64,000 nt of DNA from Nocardioides sp. SYSU D00038 (GTDB lineage Bacteria; Actinomycetota; Actinomycetes; Propionibacteriales; Nocardioidaceae): NCBI RefSeq assembly GCF_016924665.1, contig NZ_JAFFJT010000019.1:62001-126000 (forward strand), given 5' to 3'. The position numbers and the translations under genes were made by a program. The notes beneath the pieces are model-generated. The model ran no database searches, was not told where the DNA came from, and saw only the letters and a program-made list of their open reading frames with translations. Of this stretch, positions 54,962-63,826 are shown one piece after another; within the stretch, counting starts at the first letter, position 1; every line of letters begins with the position of its first letter.

Positions 54962-56515
54962 ATGACCACACCCATCGACGCCGCCGAGCTCCGGCGGCTG
55001 ATCGACGAGCCGGACCGCGAGCTCGCGATCCTCGACCTGCGCCCGCCGCTGGTCCGCACCCAGGGACACCCCGCCCTCAGTGGCGGCATCCCGCTCCACG
55101 ACCTCGAGCAGCGGGTCACCACCCTGGTACCCCGCCGCGGGACCACCGTGGTGCTCGCCTCCGAGCCCGACCTCGACGCCCGCGGCGCGGAGGTGCTCGC
55201 CCGGCTGGGCTACACCGACGTCCGCGTGCTGCGCGACGGGCTGGCCGGGTGGTCCGCCGCGGGCGAGCGCCTCTACACGGGCACCAACGTGCGCAGCAAG
55301 ACGCTCGGCGAGTGGATCGAGGCCGAGCTCGGCACCCGCACCGTCGACAGCGAGACCGTCGCCCGCTGGCGCGAGGCGGGCGAGGACGTGGTGGTGCTCG
55401 ACAGCCGCCCGCACGAGGAGTACGTCCACCACCACATCCCCGGCGGCCTCGACACCGGTGGCGGCGCCGAGCTCGCCTTCCGCGGCCTCGCGGCCGTCAC
55501 CGGGCCGGCCACCAGGATCGTGGTCAACTGCGCCGGCCGCACCCGCGGCATCGTGGGCGCCCAGTCGCTGGTCAACACCGGCATCGTCAACCCGGTCTAC
55601 TCGCTCCACAACGGCACGCCCGCCTGGGGCTGGGCCGGGCTGCGGGTCGAGGACGGCCCCGGCACCCCGCTCCCGGCCCCCGTCGAGGTCCCCGACGACC
55701 TTCGGAAGTGGGCCCAGCAGACCCTCGACAGCGCCGGTGCGACGGTGCTCGACGCGGTGGCGTACGACGCGCTGGTCGCCGACGCCCGGCGCACGACGTA
55801 CGTCATCGACGTGCGGCGGCCCGAGGAGCACGCGGCCGGCTCGGTGCCGGGTGCCCGCTCCGTGCAGGGCGGCCAGCTCGTGCAGGGCACCGACGAGCAC
55901 CTGCCGGTGCTCGGCGCCCGGGTCGTCCTCGTCGACACCGAGGACCTGCTCCGCAGCGCCAGCACCGTGCAGTGGCTGCGCTACCTCCACGACGGACCGG
56001 TGCACGTCATCACCCACGACGCGCCGGTGACCCGCCGGCCCGAGACCACCCCCGCTGCGCGCCCCGAGGTGCCGACCGTCTCCGCCGCCGAGCTCGGCGC
56101 CGCCCTCGCCTCCGGTCGGGAGCTGACGGTGGTCGACCTCCGCCCCTCGCGCGAGTACGCCGCCGGTCACCTCCCGGGGGCGGTGCACGCGCGCCGCGAG
56201 CACCTGGCCGGGCTGGTCGGGCGCGGGCGGCTCGTGCTGGTGGGGAGCGCGTCCTACGCCCCGCACTTCGCCGCCGCCGACCTGCTCGCCGCGGAGGCGG
56301 ACGTCGCGGTGCTGACCGACGACCTCGCCGACGTCGGCGTCCCGCTGACCACGGCCGACCCGCAGCACGCCGGCGAGGTGGTCGACGAGGTCGGCCCACC
56401 CGAGTTCGGGCCCGAGCGCGACCGCTGGTACCGCGAGTACTTCGAGTGGGAGTACTCGCTGGTGCCGGCGTCGACCGGCGACCCCGACTTCGCGTTCGAG
56501 GAGAAGCGGCCGTGA
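54962..56515 (+). CDS. Four-domain rhodanese-like sulfurtransferase
   Basis: A 517-residue protein with four rhodanese folds in a row, starting at about residues 1, 120, 270 and 385. Only the second has the active cysteine, C190 in NCAGRTRG (Cx-G-R-x-R loop). The equivalent loops of the others read ASEPDLDARG, VDTEDLLRS and VGSASYAPH, without Cys, so these are probably structural or binding domains. It should move sulfane sulfur to or from a thiol. First gene of the sulfur operon after the leader peptide; overlaps the permease gene by four bases. Confidence 0.88.
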   Translation: MTTPIDAAELRRLIDEPDRELAILDLRPPLVRTQGHPALSGGIPLHDLEQRVTTLVPRRGTTVVLASEPDLDARGAEVLARLGYTDVRVLRDGLAGWSAAGERLYTGTNVRSKTLGEWIEAELGTRTVDSETVARWREAGEDVVVLDSRPHEEYVHHHIPGGLDTGGGAELAFRGLAAVTGPATRIVVNCAGRTRGIVGAQSLVNTGIVNPVYSLHNGTPAWGWAGLRVEDGPGTPLPAPVEVPDDLRKWAQQTLDSAGATVLDAVAYDALVADARRTTYVIDVRRPEEHAAGSVPGARSVQGGQLVQGTDEHLPVLGARVVLVDTEDLLRSASTVQWLRYLHDGPVHVITHDAPVTRRPETTPAARPEVPTVSAAELGAALASGRELTVVDLRPSREYAAGHLPGAVHARREHLAGLVGRGRLVLVGSASYAPHFAAADLLAAEADVAVLTDDLADVGVPLTTADPQHAGEVVDEVGPPEFGPERDRWYREYFEWEYSLVPASTGDPDFAFEEKRP

Positions 56516-57387
56516 CCGCGCTCGAGACGCTGGGCGCCCCGGCCGGCGTGCCGGTGGCGGCGCCCACCACGACCCACACCTACGAGCGCGCCGGGGTGCC
56601 GGGGTCGGGCACGACCCGGGTCCGGCGGGTCCCCCAGCTGCTGCTCCGCGTGCTGGCCCCGCTGGCGCTGATCGGGCTCTGGCAGCTCAGCGACACCCTC
56701 GACTGGGTGAGCCCCCAGGTGCTGCCGGGCCCGATGGCCATCCTCGACGCCTACCGCGAGCTGTGGGCGGTGGGCGACCTCCAGGCGGCGCTGCCGATCT
56801 CGCTGCAGCGCGCGGGCACCGGCCTCCTCGTCGGCGGCACCGCCGGGCTCGTGCTCGGGGTGGTGGCCGGGCTGTCGGTCACGGCCGAGCGGTTCTACGA
56901 CGCGCCGCTGCAGATGCTGCGCACCATCCCGTTCATCGCGCTGGTGCCGTTGTTCGTCGTCTGGTTCGGGATCGGCGAGACCTCCAAGGTGGCGCTGATC
57001 ATCGGCGCCTCGATCTTCCCGGTCTACCTGAACACCTACCACGGCATCCGCGGCATCGACCGCAAGCTGCTCGAGGTCGGCCGCACCTTCGACATGTCCC
57101 GCTGGGAGACCATCCGGCTCGTCGTCGTACCGCTCGCCATGCCGGGGATCCTGGTCGGCTGGCGCTACGCCGCGGGAGCCGCGCTGCTCGGCCTGGTCGC
57201 CGCGGAGCAGATCAACTCCCAGGCCGGCATCGGCTACATCCTCAACACCGCCAACCAGTTCCAGCGCACCGACATCATCCTCGCGGGCATCCTCGTCTAC
57301 GCCGCCCTCGGACTCGTGGTCGACGTGGTGATGCGCACGCTGGAGCACGTCCTGCTCCCCTGGAGGGCCACCCATGACGGCCGCTGA
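56512..57387 (+). CDS. SsuC-like ABC transporter permease
   Basis: A 291-residue inner-membrane permease of the nitrate/sulfonate/taurine class. After ~45 hydrophilic residues come six helices; the EAA loop is LEVGRTFDMSRWETIRLVVVPLA, and GLWQLSDTLDWVSPQVLPGP is the usual N-terminal block. GTG overlaps the rhodanese stop by four bases, and the 3' end overlaps the ATPase by 14. With the next two genes it forms one importer, likely for an organosulfur compound. Confidence 0.88.
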   Translation: MTALETLGAPAGVPVAAPTTTHTYERAGVPGSGTTRVRRVPQLLLRVLAPLALIGLWQLSDTLDWVSPQVLPGPMAILDAYRELWAVGDLQAALPISLQRAGTGLLVGGTAGLVLGVVAGLSVTAERFYDAPLQMLRTIPFIALVPLFVVWFGIGETSKVALIIGASIFPVYLNTYHGIRGIDRKLLEVGRTFDMSRWETIRLVVVPLAMPGILVGWRYAAGAALLGLVAAEQINSQAGIGYILNTANQFQRTDIILAGILVYAALGLVVDVVMRTLEHVLLPWRATHDGR

Positions 57388-58219
57388 CACCACCCCAGCC
57401 ACCACCCCCACGACCACCCCCACGACCGGGCCGGCCGAGGAGGTCCTCAGCCACGAGGCCGTGCTCACCGGCGAGCCCGTGGTGCGGCTCGAGGGTCTGT
57501 CGAAGAGCTACGGCGAGCAGGTGATCCTCGACGGGATCGACCTCACCGTGGGCCGCGGCGAGTTCGTCGCCCTGCTGGGGCCCTCGGGCACCGGCAAGAC
57601 CACGCTGCTGCGCATCCTGGGCCGGCTCGAGGACGCCTCGTCGGGCCGGGCCACCATCGCGGAGAAGACCTCGGTGGTGTTCCAGGAGCCGCGGCTGATC
57701 CAGGCCCAGCGGGTCTGGCGCAACGTGGTGCTGGCCGCGGGCCGCGGCGCGGGCGCCAGGCAGGCGGCGCACGCCGCGCTGGCCGAGGTGGGCCTGGCCG
57801 ACAAGGCGCAGGCCTGGCCCAAGACCCTGTCGGGCGGCGAGGCCCAGCGCGTCGGGCTGGCCCGTGCGCTGTTCCGCGAGCCCGACCTGCTGCTGCTCGA
57901 CGAGCCGTTCGGGGCGCTCGACGCGTTCACCCGCCGCAAGGCCCAGGACCTGGTGCTCGCCCTGTGGCAGGAGCACCAGCCGGGCGTGCTGCTGGTCACC
58001 CACGACGTCGAGGAGTCCCTGCTCCTCGCCGACCGCGTGATCGTCCTCGGGGGCGGGCACATCCAGGCGGACATCCGGGTCACCACACCCCGTCCGCGCG
58101 ACACCACCTCGCCGGAGTTCAACGCCACCAAGCGCGAGGTCCTGGCCCACCTGAGCCAGGTCTCACCCCACGTGAGCCCGGACCACCCGGCTCACCGCGA
58201 CTACGGAAAGATCTCATGA
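57374..58219 (+). CDS. SsuB-like ABC transporter ATPase
   Basis: A 281-residue nucleotide-binding subunit. Walker A GPSGTGKT, signature LSGGEAQR, Walker [12 protein letters not shown] and switch VTHDVEESLL are intact. The first ~40 residues are Thr/Pro-rich, starting inside the permease gene; a later start is possible, but the ATG is well placed. It energises the SsuC-like permease. Confidence 0.9.
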   Translation: MTAADTTPATTPTTTPTTGPAEEVLSHEAVLTGEPVVRLEGLSKSYGEQVILDGIDLTVGRGEFVALLGPSGTGKTTLLRILGRLEDASSGRATIAEKTSVVFQEPRLIQAQRVWRNVVLAAGRGAGARQAAHAALAEVGLADKAQAWPKTLSGGEAQRVGLARALFREPDLLLLDEPFGALDAFTRRKAQDLVLALWQEHQPGVLLVTHDVEESLLLADRVIVLGGGHIQADIRVTTPRPRDTTSPEFNATKREVLAHLSQVSPHVSPDHPAHRDYGKIS

Positions 58220-59262
58220 GAAAGCTCATCGCCTCCCTGTTCGCCACCACCCTGCTGGCCGCCGGGCTCTCCGCCTGCGGCGGCGACGCCGACGCGGGCT
58301 CGGGCTCCGACGGTGCCACCAAGCTGACCATCAGCTACCAGGACACCGCGTTCCCCGCGTTGATCGAGGCCTCGGGGGTCCTCGACGGCGCCGATCTCGA
58401 CGTCGAGTGGGTCAACCTCACCGGCCCGGCCGCCAACCTCCAGGCGCTCTACTCCAAGGCCATCGACCTCGGCCACATGGGCGACACCTCGCTGACCATC
58501 GAGCAGGCGAACTCCAAGACCGACTGGACGGCCGACAATGCGCCGCTGGAGATCGTCGCCGGCTGGCGCAACGGCAACGACCCGGAGTTCTCCCCGCTGG
58601 TCACCGCGGTCCGCACCGACTCCGGCATCACCGAGGTCGCGGACGCCAAGGGCAAGAAGTGGGGCTTCAACTTCGGCGGCTACAACCACGCCCAGTACCT
58701 CGTCTCGCTGGTGCAGGGCGGCCTGACCGAGGACGACATCGAGCCCACGCAGTTCGCCGACGGCGCCACCTCGGCGGCGGCGTTCAACGCCGGCGAGGTC
58801 GACATCTACTCCGGCGGGCACGGCCCGATCCTCGGCGCCCTGGCCTCCGGTGACGCCGAGATCATCCTCGACGACAGCCAGACCGCGATCCCGGCGCTGA
58901 ACGTGTGGACGGCCCGCAAGGACGTCCTCGACGACGAGGAGAAGGACGCCGCGCTGGAGGAGTTCTTCGAGCGGATGTCGGGCTACTGGGCCTGGCACGA
59001 CGAGAATCCCGAGGAGGTCAAGAAGATCCTCGTCGAGCAGCTGAAGGTCGACGACGCCCGCGCGGACTTCGAGTACGAGGTGCGCCGGGGCGCCTTCCGG
59101 GCGTTCGACGACGGGCTCCTCGCCGAGGAGCAGGCGGTGGCCCAGGCCCTCTTCGACGGCAAGGCCATCCCGAAGCTGCCCGAGGTGGGCATCGGCTTCG
59201 ACCCGCGCTACAACGAGGTCCAGGGCGCGATCTCGAGCGCGGACGCACAGGCGGCGCAGTGA
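58216..59262 (+). CDS. SsuA-like substrate-binding lipoprotein
   Basis: A 348-residue extracytoplasmic binding protein. The lipobox AGLSAC (C21) ends the signal peptide. KLTISYQDTAFPALIEASGVLDG, LGHMGDTSLTIEQANSK and KGKKWGFNFGGYNHAQYLV match the sulfonate/nitrate-binding SsuA/TauA class. Its ligand probably is an alkyl or aryl sulfonate, sulfone or similar compound; this cannot be fixed by sequence. Overlaps the neighbours by four bases on both sides. Confidence 0.87.
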   Translation: MRKLIASLFATTLLAAGLSACGGDADAGSGSDGATKLTISYQDTAFPALIEASGVLDGADLDVEWVNLTGPAANLQALYSKAIDLGHMGDTSLTIEQANSKTDWTADNAPLEIVAGWRNGNDPEFSPLVTAVRTDSGITEVADAKGKKWGFNFGGYNHAQYLVSLVQGGLTEDDIEPTQFADGATSAAAFNAGEVDIYSGGHGPILGALASGDAEIILDDSQTAIPALNVWTARKDVLDDEEKDAALEEFFERMSGYWAWHDENPEEVKKILVEQLKVDDARADFEYEVRRGAFRAFDDGLLAEEQAVAQALFDGKAIPKLPEVGIGFDPRYNEVQGAISSADAQAAQ

Positions 59263-60482
59263 CGCTGGTCGCCGGGTCGCCCGCGGTCGCCGGGACCTTC
59301 CTCGACGAGCTCACGCAGGTCGTCGAGGAGGTCCGGGCGGGCGCGTCCGCCCGGGACCGCGAGCGCACCTACGCGGTCGCCGAGGTCGAGCGGCTGCGCG
59401 CGACCGGGTTCTGGGCGGCCACCGTGCCCGTCGAGCACGGCGGGCTCGGCCTCGACGCTGCGACCCTGGTGCAGGCGGTGCTGCTGCTGGCCGGCGCCGA
59501 CGGCAGCCTGGGCCAGGTCCCCCAGAACCACTTCATGACCGTGGAGCGGATCCGGCTCGCCGCCCGACCAGACCAGCGACGGCGCTGGCTGGCCCTGGTC
59601 GGGTCGGGCGCGGTGCTCGGCAACGCCACGGCCGAGCCGGGGGAGCGGCCACCGGGCGAGAGCGCGAGTGCGCTGCGCCGGGCCGGCGACGCCTGGGTGC
59701 TCGAGGCCCGCAAGGTCTACAGCACCGGCTCGCTGCTCGCCGACCACATCGCCGTGCAGGCCCGCGACGAGGAGGGCCGGCAGCGCACCGCGCTGGTGGC
59801 CCGCGACGCCCCGGGCGTCGAGGTCGTCGACGACTGGCAGAGCATCGGGCAGCGGACGACGGCGTCCGGCTCCTCGGTCTTCCGCGGGGTGCGGGTCGCC
59901 GACGTCGACGTGCTCGACCACGCGGTCGCGCCGGTGGCGACCTACCGGATCTCGGCCCTCGGCCAGCTGCTGCACGCCGCCATCGACGCCGGCATCGCGG
60001 TCGCGGCGGTCGACGAGACCGTCGCGCTCGCCCGGCGGGTGCACGCCGGCCGCGGCGCCGGGGTCAAGGAGTTCGGCGACGACCAGCTCGGCGTCGCTCT
60101 CGTGGGCGACCTGTCCGTGCAGGCGCTCGCCGCCCGTCGGCTCGTGGAGTCGGCCGCCGCGCGGCTCTCGCTGCTCCACGAGGCCTCGCCGCTCGAGGAG
60201 GTCGTCGACACCTGGTACGAGGTCGCGGCCGCCAAGCTGGTGAGCACCCGGGCCGCGCTGGCGGTGACCGCCGGTCTGTTCGAGGTGGGCGGCGCCAGCT
60301 CGACCCACCCCGACCACGGGCACGACCGCTACTGGCGCGACGCCCGCACCCACACCCTCCACGACGCCGTGCGCTGGAAGCCCCACGCGATCGGTCGCTG
60401 GCGGATCGCCCGCGACGTCGGTGACCCGTGGAGCATCGGCCACCCCTTCCGTCCCCTCGACGAGCTCAGGAGCACCCCGTGA
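59259..60482 (+). CDS. SfnB-type acyl-CoA-dehydrogenase-like monooxygenase
   Basis: A 407-residue flavoprotein of the acyl-CoA dehydrogenase fold. ADGSLGQVPQNHFMTVE is the SfnB/DszC-type signature in place of a true dehydrogenase motif, and GNATAEPGE, YSTGSLLADHIAV and WQSIGQRTTASGSS fit. The catalytic glutamate of fatty-acid enzymes is not evident. Known relatives (SfnB, DszC) use FMNH2 and oxygen on sulfur compounds; a reductase must supply the flavin, but none is in the window. Overlaps the LLM gene by four bases. Confidence 0.82.
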   Translation: MTLVAGSPAVAGTFLDELTQVVEEVRAGASARDRERTYAVAEVERLRATGFWAATVPVEHGGLGLDAATLVQAVLLLAGADGSLGQVPQNHFMTVERIRLAARPDQRRRWLALVGSGAVLGNATAEPGERPPGESASALRRAGDAWVLEARKVYSTGSLLADHIAVQARDEEGRQRTALVARDAPGVEVVDDWQSIGQRTTASGSSVFRGVRVADVDVLDHAVAPVATYRISALGQLLHAAIDAGIAVAAVDETVALARRVHAGRGAGVKEFGDDQLGVALVGDLSVQALAARRLVESAAARLSLLHEASPLEEVVDTWYEVAAAKLVSTRAALAVTAGLFEVGGASSTHPDHGHDRYWRDARTHTLHDAVRWKPHAIGRWRIARDVGDPWSIGHPFRPLDELRSTP

Positions 60483-61804
60483 CGACCGCTGCCCGCCCCC
60501 GTCGGCTGCACCTCAACGTCAACGTCAACAGCTCGGGCCGGCACCCCGCCTCGTGGCGGGTGCAGCCCGACCCGCTCGGCTTCCTGGACCTCGGCTACTT
60601 CGAGGAGATCGGGCGGCTGGCCGAGCGGGGCCGGCTCGACGCGGTGTTCTTCTCCGACGGCTTCGACCACTCCGAGACCCGGCCGTGGCAGGCGCTCGAC
60701 CCGTTCGTGCCGCTGACCGCGGTGGCGCGGGTGACCGAGCACGTCGGCCTGGTCGCCACCCAGTCGTCGAGCTTCCAGCACCCCTACAACATCGCCCGGT
60801 CCACGGCGTCGCTCGACCTCGTCTCCGGCGGTCGGGCGGCGTGGAACGTCGTCGCCACCCGGGCCCCCGAGGCGGCCCGGCTGTTCGGCCTCGACGACCT
60901 GCCCGACCACGACGAGCGCTACGCCCGCGCCGAGGAGGCGGTACGCGTCGTGCTGGCCCTGTGGGAGTCGTGGGAGCCGGGCGCCTTGGTCGCCGACCAG
61001 GCCAGCGGCACGTTCACCGACCCGGCGCGGATCCACCCGGTGGCCCACGACGGCACCCACTTCCGGGTGCACGGTCCGCTCAACGTGCCCCGCTCGCCGC
61101 AGGGGCGGCCGGTGCTGCTCCAGGCCGGCGGATCGCCGCAGGGCACCGCGCTCGCCGCGAGGTACGCCGACGCGGTGTTCTCGGTCAGCCACACGCTGCC
61201 GGCGGCCCAGGGGTTCTACCGCACCGTCAAGTCCGCCGCCGCGGGCCACGGCCGGTCGCCGGACCAGGTCGTCGTGCTGCCCGGGCTCTTCCCCGTGCTG
61301 GGCGGCACCGAGGCCGAGGCGCGCGAGCGCAAGGCCTGGCTCGACGGCGTAGCCGGCTTCGAGGGCGAGCTGGAGTCGCTCAGCGGCACCCTCGGCCTCG
61401 AGCCCGGCGACCTCCACCTCGACCGGCCCCTGCCGTGGGACCTGCTGGAGCGGGCCGGCGGCAGGGGCAGGAGCCTGGGGTTCGCGGCGGCGATCCTCGA
61501 CCTCGCCAGCCGCGAGGACCTCACCGTGCGCCAGCTGCTGGAGCGCAACCCCAACGGCCACCGCAGCCTGGTCGGCACGCCCGAGCAGGTCGCCGACGAC
61601 GTGGAGGCCTGGTTCACCGGCCGGGGCGCCGACGGCTTCAACCTCAACGTCGACGCGTTCCCCGACGGGCTCACCGCGATCGTCGACGGGCTGGTGCCGG
61701 AGCTGCAGCGGCGCGGGCTGTTCCGCACCGAGTACGAGGGCACCACGCTGCGCTCGCACCTCGGCCTCGAGGAGCCCGGCCACGAGCGGGCGGGGGTGGC
61801 CTGA
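60479..61804 (+). CDS. LLM-class flavin-dependent monooxygenase (NtaA/SnaA/DszA family)
   Basis: A 441-residue FMNH2-dependent monooxygenase. HLNVNVNSSGRHPASWR, EIGRLAERGRLDAVFFSDG, SSSFQHPYNIARSTASLDLVSGGRAAWNVV and VLLQAGGSPQGTALAARYADAVF are the diagnostic blocks of the NtaA/SnaA/DszA group, which open C-S or C-N bonds. It is not a close SsuD relative. With the SfnB-like gene ahead it forms a DszC/DszA-like pair. Start overlaps at GTGA; end overlaps the SDR. Confidence 0.87.
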   Translation: MTTAARPRRLHLNVNVNSSGRHPASWRVQPDPLGFLDLGYFEEIGRLAERGRLDAVFFSDGFDHSETRPWQALDPFVPLTAVARVTEHVGLVATQSSSFQHPYNIARSTASLDLVSGGRAAWNVVATRAPEAARLFGLDDLPDHDERYARAEEAVRVVLALWESWEPGALVADQASGTFTDPARIHPVAHDGTHFRVHGPLNVPRSPQGRPVLLQAGGSPQGTALAARYADAVFSVSHTLPAAQGFYRTVKSAAAGHGRSPDQVVVLPGLFPVLGGTEAEARERKAWLDGVAGFEGELESLSGTLGLEPGDLHLDRPLPWDLLERAGGRGRSLGFAAAILDLASREDLTVRQLLERNPNGHRSLVGTPEQVADDVEAWFTGRGADGFNLNVDAFPDGLTAIVDGLVPELQRRGLFRTEYEGTTLRSHLGLEEPGHERAGVA

Positions 61805-62601
61805 TGGACCTCGACCTGACCGGCCGCCGGGCGATCGTCACCGGCGCGACCGGCGGCATCGGGGTCGAGGTGGCCCGGGTGCTGGCCGAGGAGGGCGCCG
61901 ACCTGGTGCTCGCCGCCCGCACCCGCGAGCCGCTGGAGAAGCTGGCCGCCGAGGTCGCGGAGCACGGCGGCCGACGTGCCCACCCGGTGGTCGCCGACGT
62001 GCAGGACGACGGCTCGGTGCGCGCGCTGGTGGCCGAGGCGGTCGACGTCCTCGGCGGCGTCGACATCCTGGTCAACTCCGCCTCCAACCAGCAGGTCGGC
62101 AGGCACATGCCGGGCCTGCTCGACACGACCGACGAGGTGTTCTGGGAGGACGTCGACACCAAGCTGGTCGGCTACCTGCGCACCGCCCGCGCGGTCGCAC
62201 CCCACCTGGTCGCGCAGGGCTGGGGCCGGATCGTCAACATCGGCGGCCTCGGTGCCCGGGAGACGCGCTCGCTGGTGCGCTCCGTGCGCAACGTCGGCGT
62301 CGCTGCGCTGACCAAGAACCTCGCCGAGGAGCTCGGTCCCCACGGCGTCAACGTCACCGTCGTCCACCCCGGCCTGACCCGCACCCCCACGCTGTCGCGC
62401 GACCTGGCGACCCGGGCCGCGGCCGAGGGACGCACCGTCGCCGAGCTCGAGGACGAGCTCGGCGCCAACGCGCTCGGGCGCCTCGTCGACGCCGCCGAGG
62501 TGGCCGACGTGGTGGCCTTCCTGGCCTCTCCTCGCAGCGTCGCGGTCAACGGCGACGCGGTGTCGGTGGGAGGTGGGACCCGTGGCGTCATCCACTACTG
62601 A
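61804..62601 (+). CDS. SDR-fold protein lacking the catalytic Tyr and Lys
   Basis: A 265-residue short-chain dehydrogenase/reductase. Cofactor motif TGATGGIG at the N-terminus and VNSASNQQ in the middle are present. The usual YxxxK reads R159-SVR-N163 (in LVRSVRNVGVAALTK): both catalytic residues are replaced. It cannot use the normal SDR mechanism; it may bind NAD(P)H, act differently, or be a helper. It lies between the two monooxygenase pairs and overlaps the next gene by 20 bases. Confidence 0.82.
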   Translation: MDLDLTGRRAIVTGATGGIGVEVARVLAEEGADLVLAARTREPLEKLAAEVAEHGGRRAHPVVADVQDDGSVRALVAEAVDVLGGVDILVNSASNQQVGRHMPGLLDTTDEVFWEDVDTKLVGYLRTARAVAPHLVAQGWGRIVNIGGLGARETRSLVRSVRNVGVAALTKNLAEELGPHGVNVTVVHPGLTRTPTLSRDLATRAAAEGRTVAELEDELGANALGRLVDAAEVADVVAFLASPRSVAVNGDAVSVGGGTRGVIHY

Positions 62602-63826
62602 GGCCCCCGCCCGGTCCGTCCCCGCGGAGGGACCGGGCGCCGCCACGACCCCCGGGCGGCGGTTCGCCACTGCGCGTCGCCTGGGCCTCGCCGACCTCCT
62701 CCAGAGGGTCGCCGAGGGCGAGCCGGAGCGCGAGCGGACCGGACGGGCGCCGTACGACGAGGTACGGCTGCTCGCCCGGTCCGGCTGGGGCGCGCTCCGG
62801 CTCCCGCCCCGGCTCGGCGGGCGCGGTCTCTCGCTGGTCGAGCTGGTCGAGCTGACCGTCGAGCTGGCCGAGGCCGACTCCAACGTCGCCCACCTGCTGC
62901 GCAACCACCTCCTGTTCGTCGAGGGCGCGCTGGCCGACGAGGCGCACCACGGCCGCTGGCTGGCCGAGGTGGCCGACGGCTTGCTGTGGGGCCTGGGCTT
63001 CGGGGAGACCGCGATGCCGCGGGCCGGCGAGCGCGACTTCGCCACCACGCTGCTGCTCGACGAGGACGGCTGGGTGCTCGACGGCACCAAGCACTACTCC
63101 ACAGGCAACCTCTACGCCGACCGCATCCACGTGCTCGCCACCCAGGCCGACGGCCGGGTCGCCCACGCGATGGTGCCGACCGACCGCAGCGGGGTGGCGC
63201 GGCTCGACGACTGGGACGGCATCGGGCAGCGGTTCACCGGCTCGGGGACCACGCGGTTCCGGCGGGTCCGGCTCAACGCCGACGAGGTGGTCACCGCCGA
63301 CCAGCTCGAGCAGCGGCGCCCGCCGCGCGCGACGCCGTTCGCGCAGGTCTACCTCACCGCCGTGGTCGCCGGTATCACCGCCGCGGCCGCCGCCGAGGCC
63401 GTCGACCTGGTGCGCGGCCGGCGGCGCAACTACTTCCACGGCCTGCACGAGGTGCCACGCCACGACCCGCTGCTCCAGGCCACCGTGGGCCGGCTCTCCG
63501 CCGACGCGTTCGCCGCCCGGGCGACCGTGGTCGAGGCGGCCCGCAGCCTCGAGCGGGCCCTGGCCGCGGGCGGCGTCCCCGAGATGGAGGCCGCCTCGCT
63601 CGACGCGGCCCGCGCCAAGGTGGTCGTCGACGAGCTCGCCACCCGGACGACGTCCGGGCTGCTCGACGCCGGCAGCGCCTCCGCGGTGCGGGCCGACCTC
63701 GGCCTCGACCGCCACTGGCGCAACGCGCGCACCGTGATCGCGCACAACCCGGCGTCGTACAAGCTGCGCGTCGTCGGCGACCACGAGCTCAACGGCACGC
63801 CACCACCCGAGGGGTCGTTCTTCTGA
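62582..63826 (+). CDS. Second acyl-CoA-dehydrogenase-like monooxygenase
   Basis: A 414-residue paralogue of the SfnB-like protein. EADSNVAHLLRNHLLFVEGAL aligns with its PQNHF block; GTKHYSTGNLYADRIHVLAT and WDGIGQRFTGSGTTRFR match the flavin-binding region. The first ~30 residues are Ala/Pro-rich. GTG is preceded by GGGAGG at about eight bases; it starts inside the SDR gene. With the following LLM gene it makes a second monooxygenase pair. Confidence 0.8.
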   Translation: MASSTTEAPARSVPAEGPGAATTPGRRFATARRLGLADLLQRVAEGEPERERTGRAPYDEVRLLARSGWGALRLPPRLGGRGLSLVELVELTVELAEADSNVAHLLRNHLLFVEGALADEAHHGRWLAEVADGLLWGLGFGETAMPRAGERDFATTLLLDEDGWVLDGTKHYSTGNLYADRIHVLATQADGRVAHAMVPTDRSGVARLDDWDGIGQRFTGSGTTRFRRVRLNADEVVTADQLEQRRPPRATPFAQVYLTAVVAGITAAAAAEAVDLVRGRRRNYFHGLHEVPRHDPLLQATVGRLSADAFAARATVVEAARSLERALAAGGVPEMEAASLDAARAKVVVDELATRTTSGLLDAGSASAVRADLGLDRHWRNARTVIAHNPASYKLRVVGDHELNGTPPPEGSFF

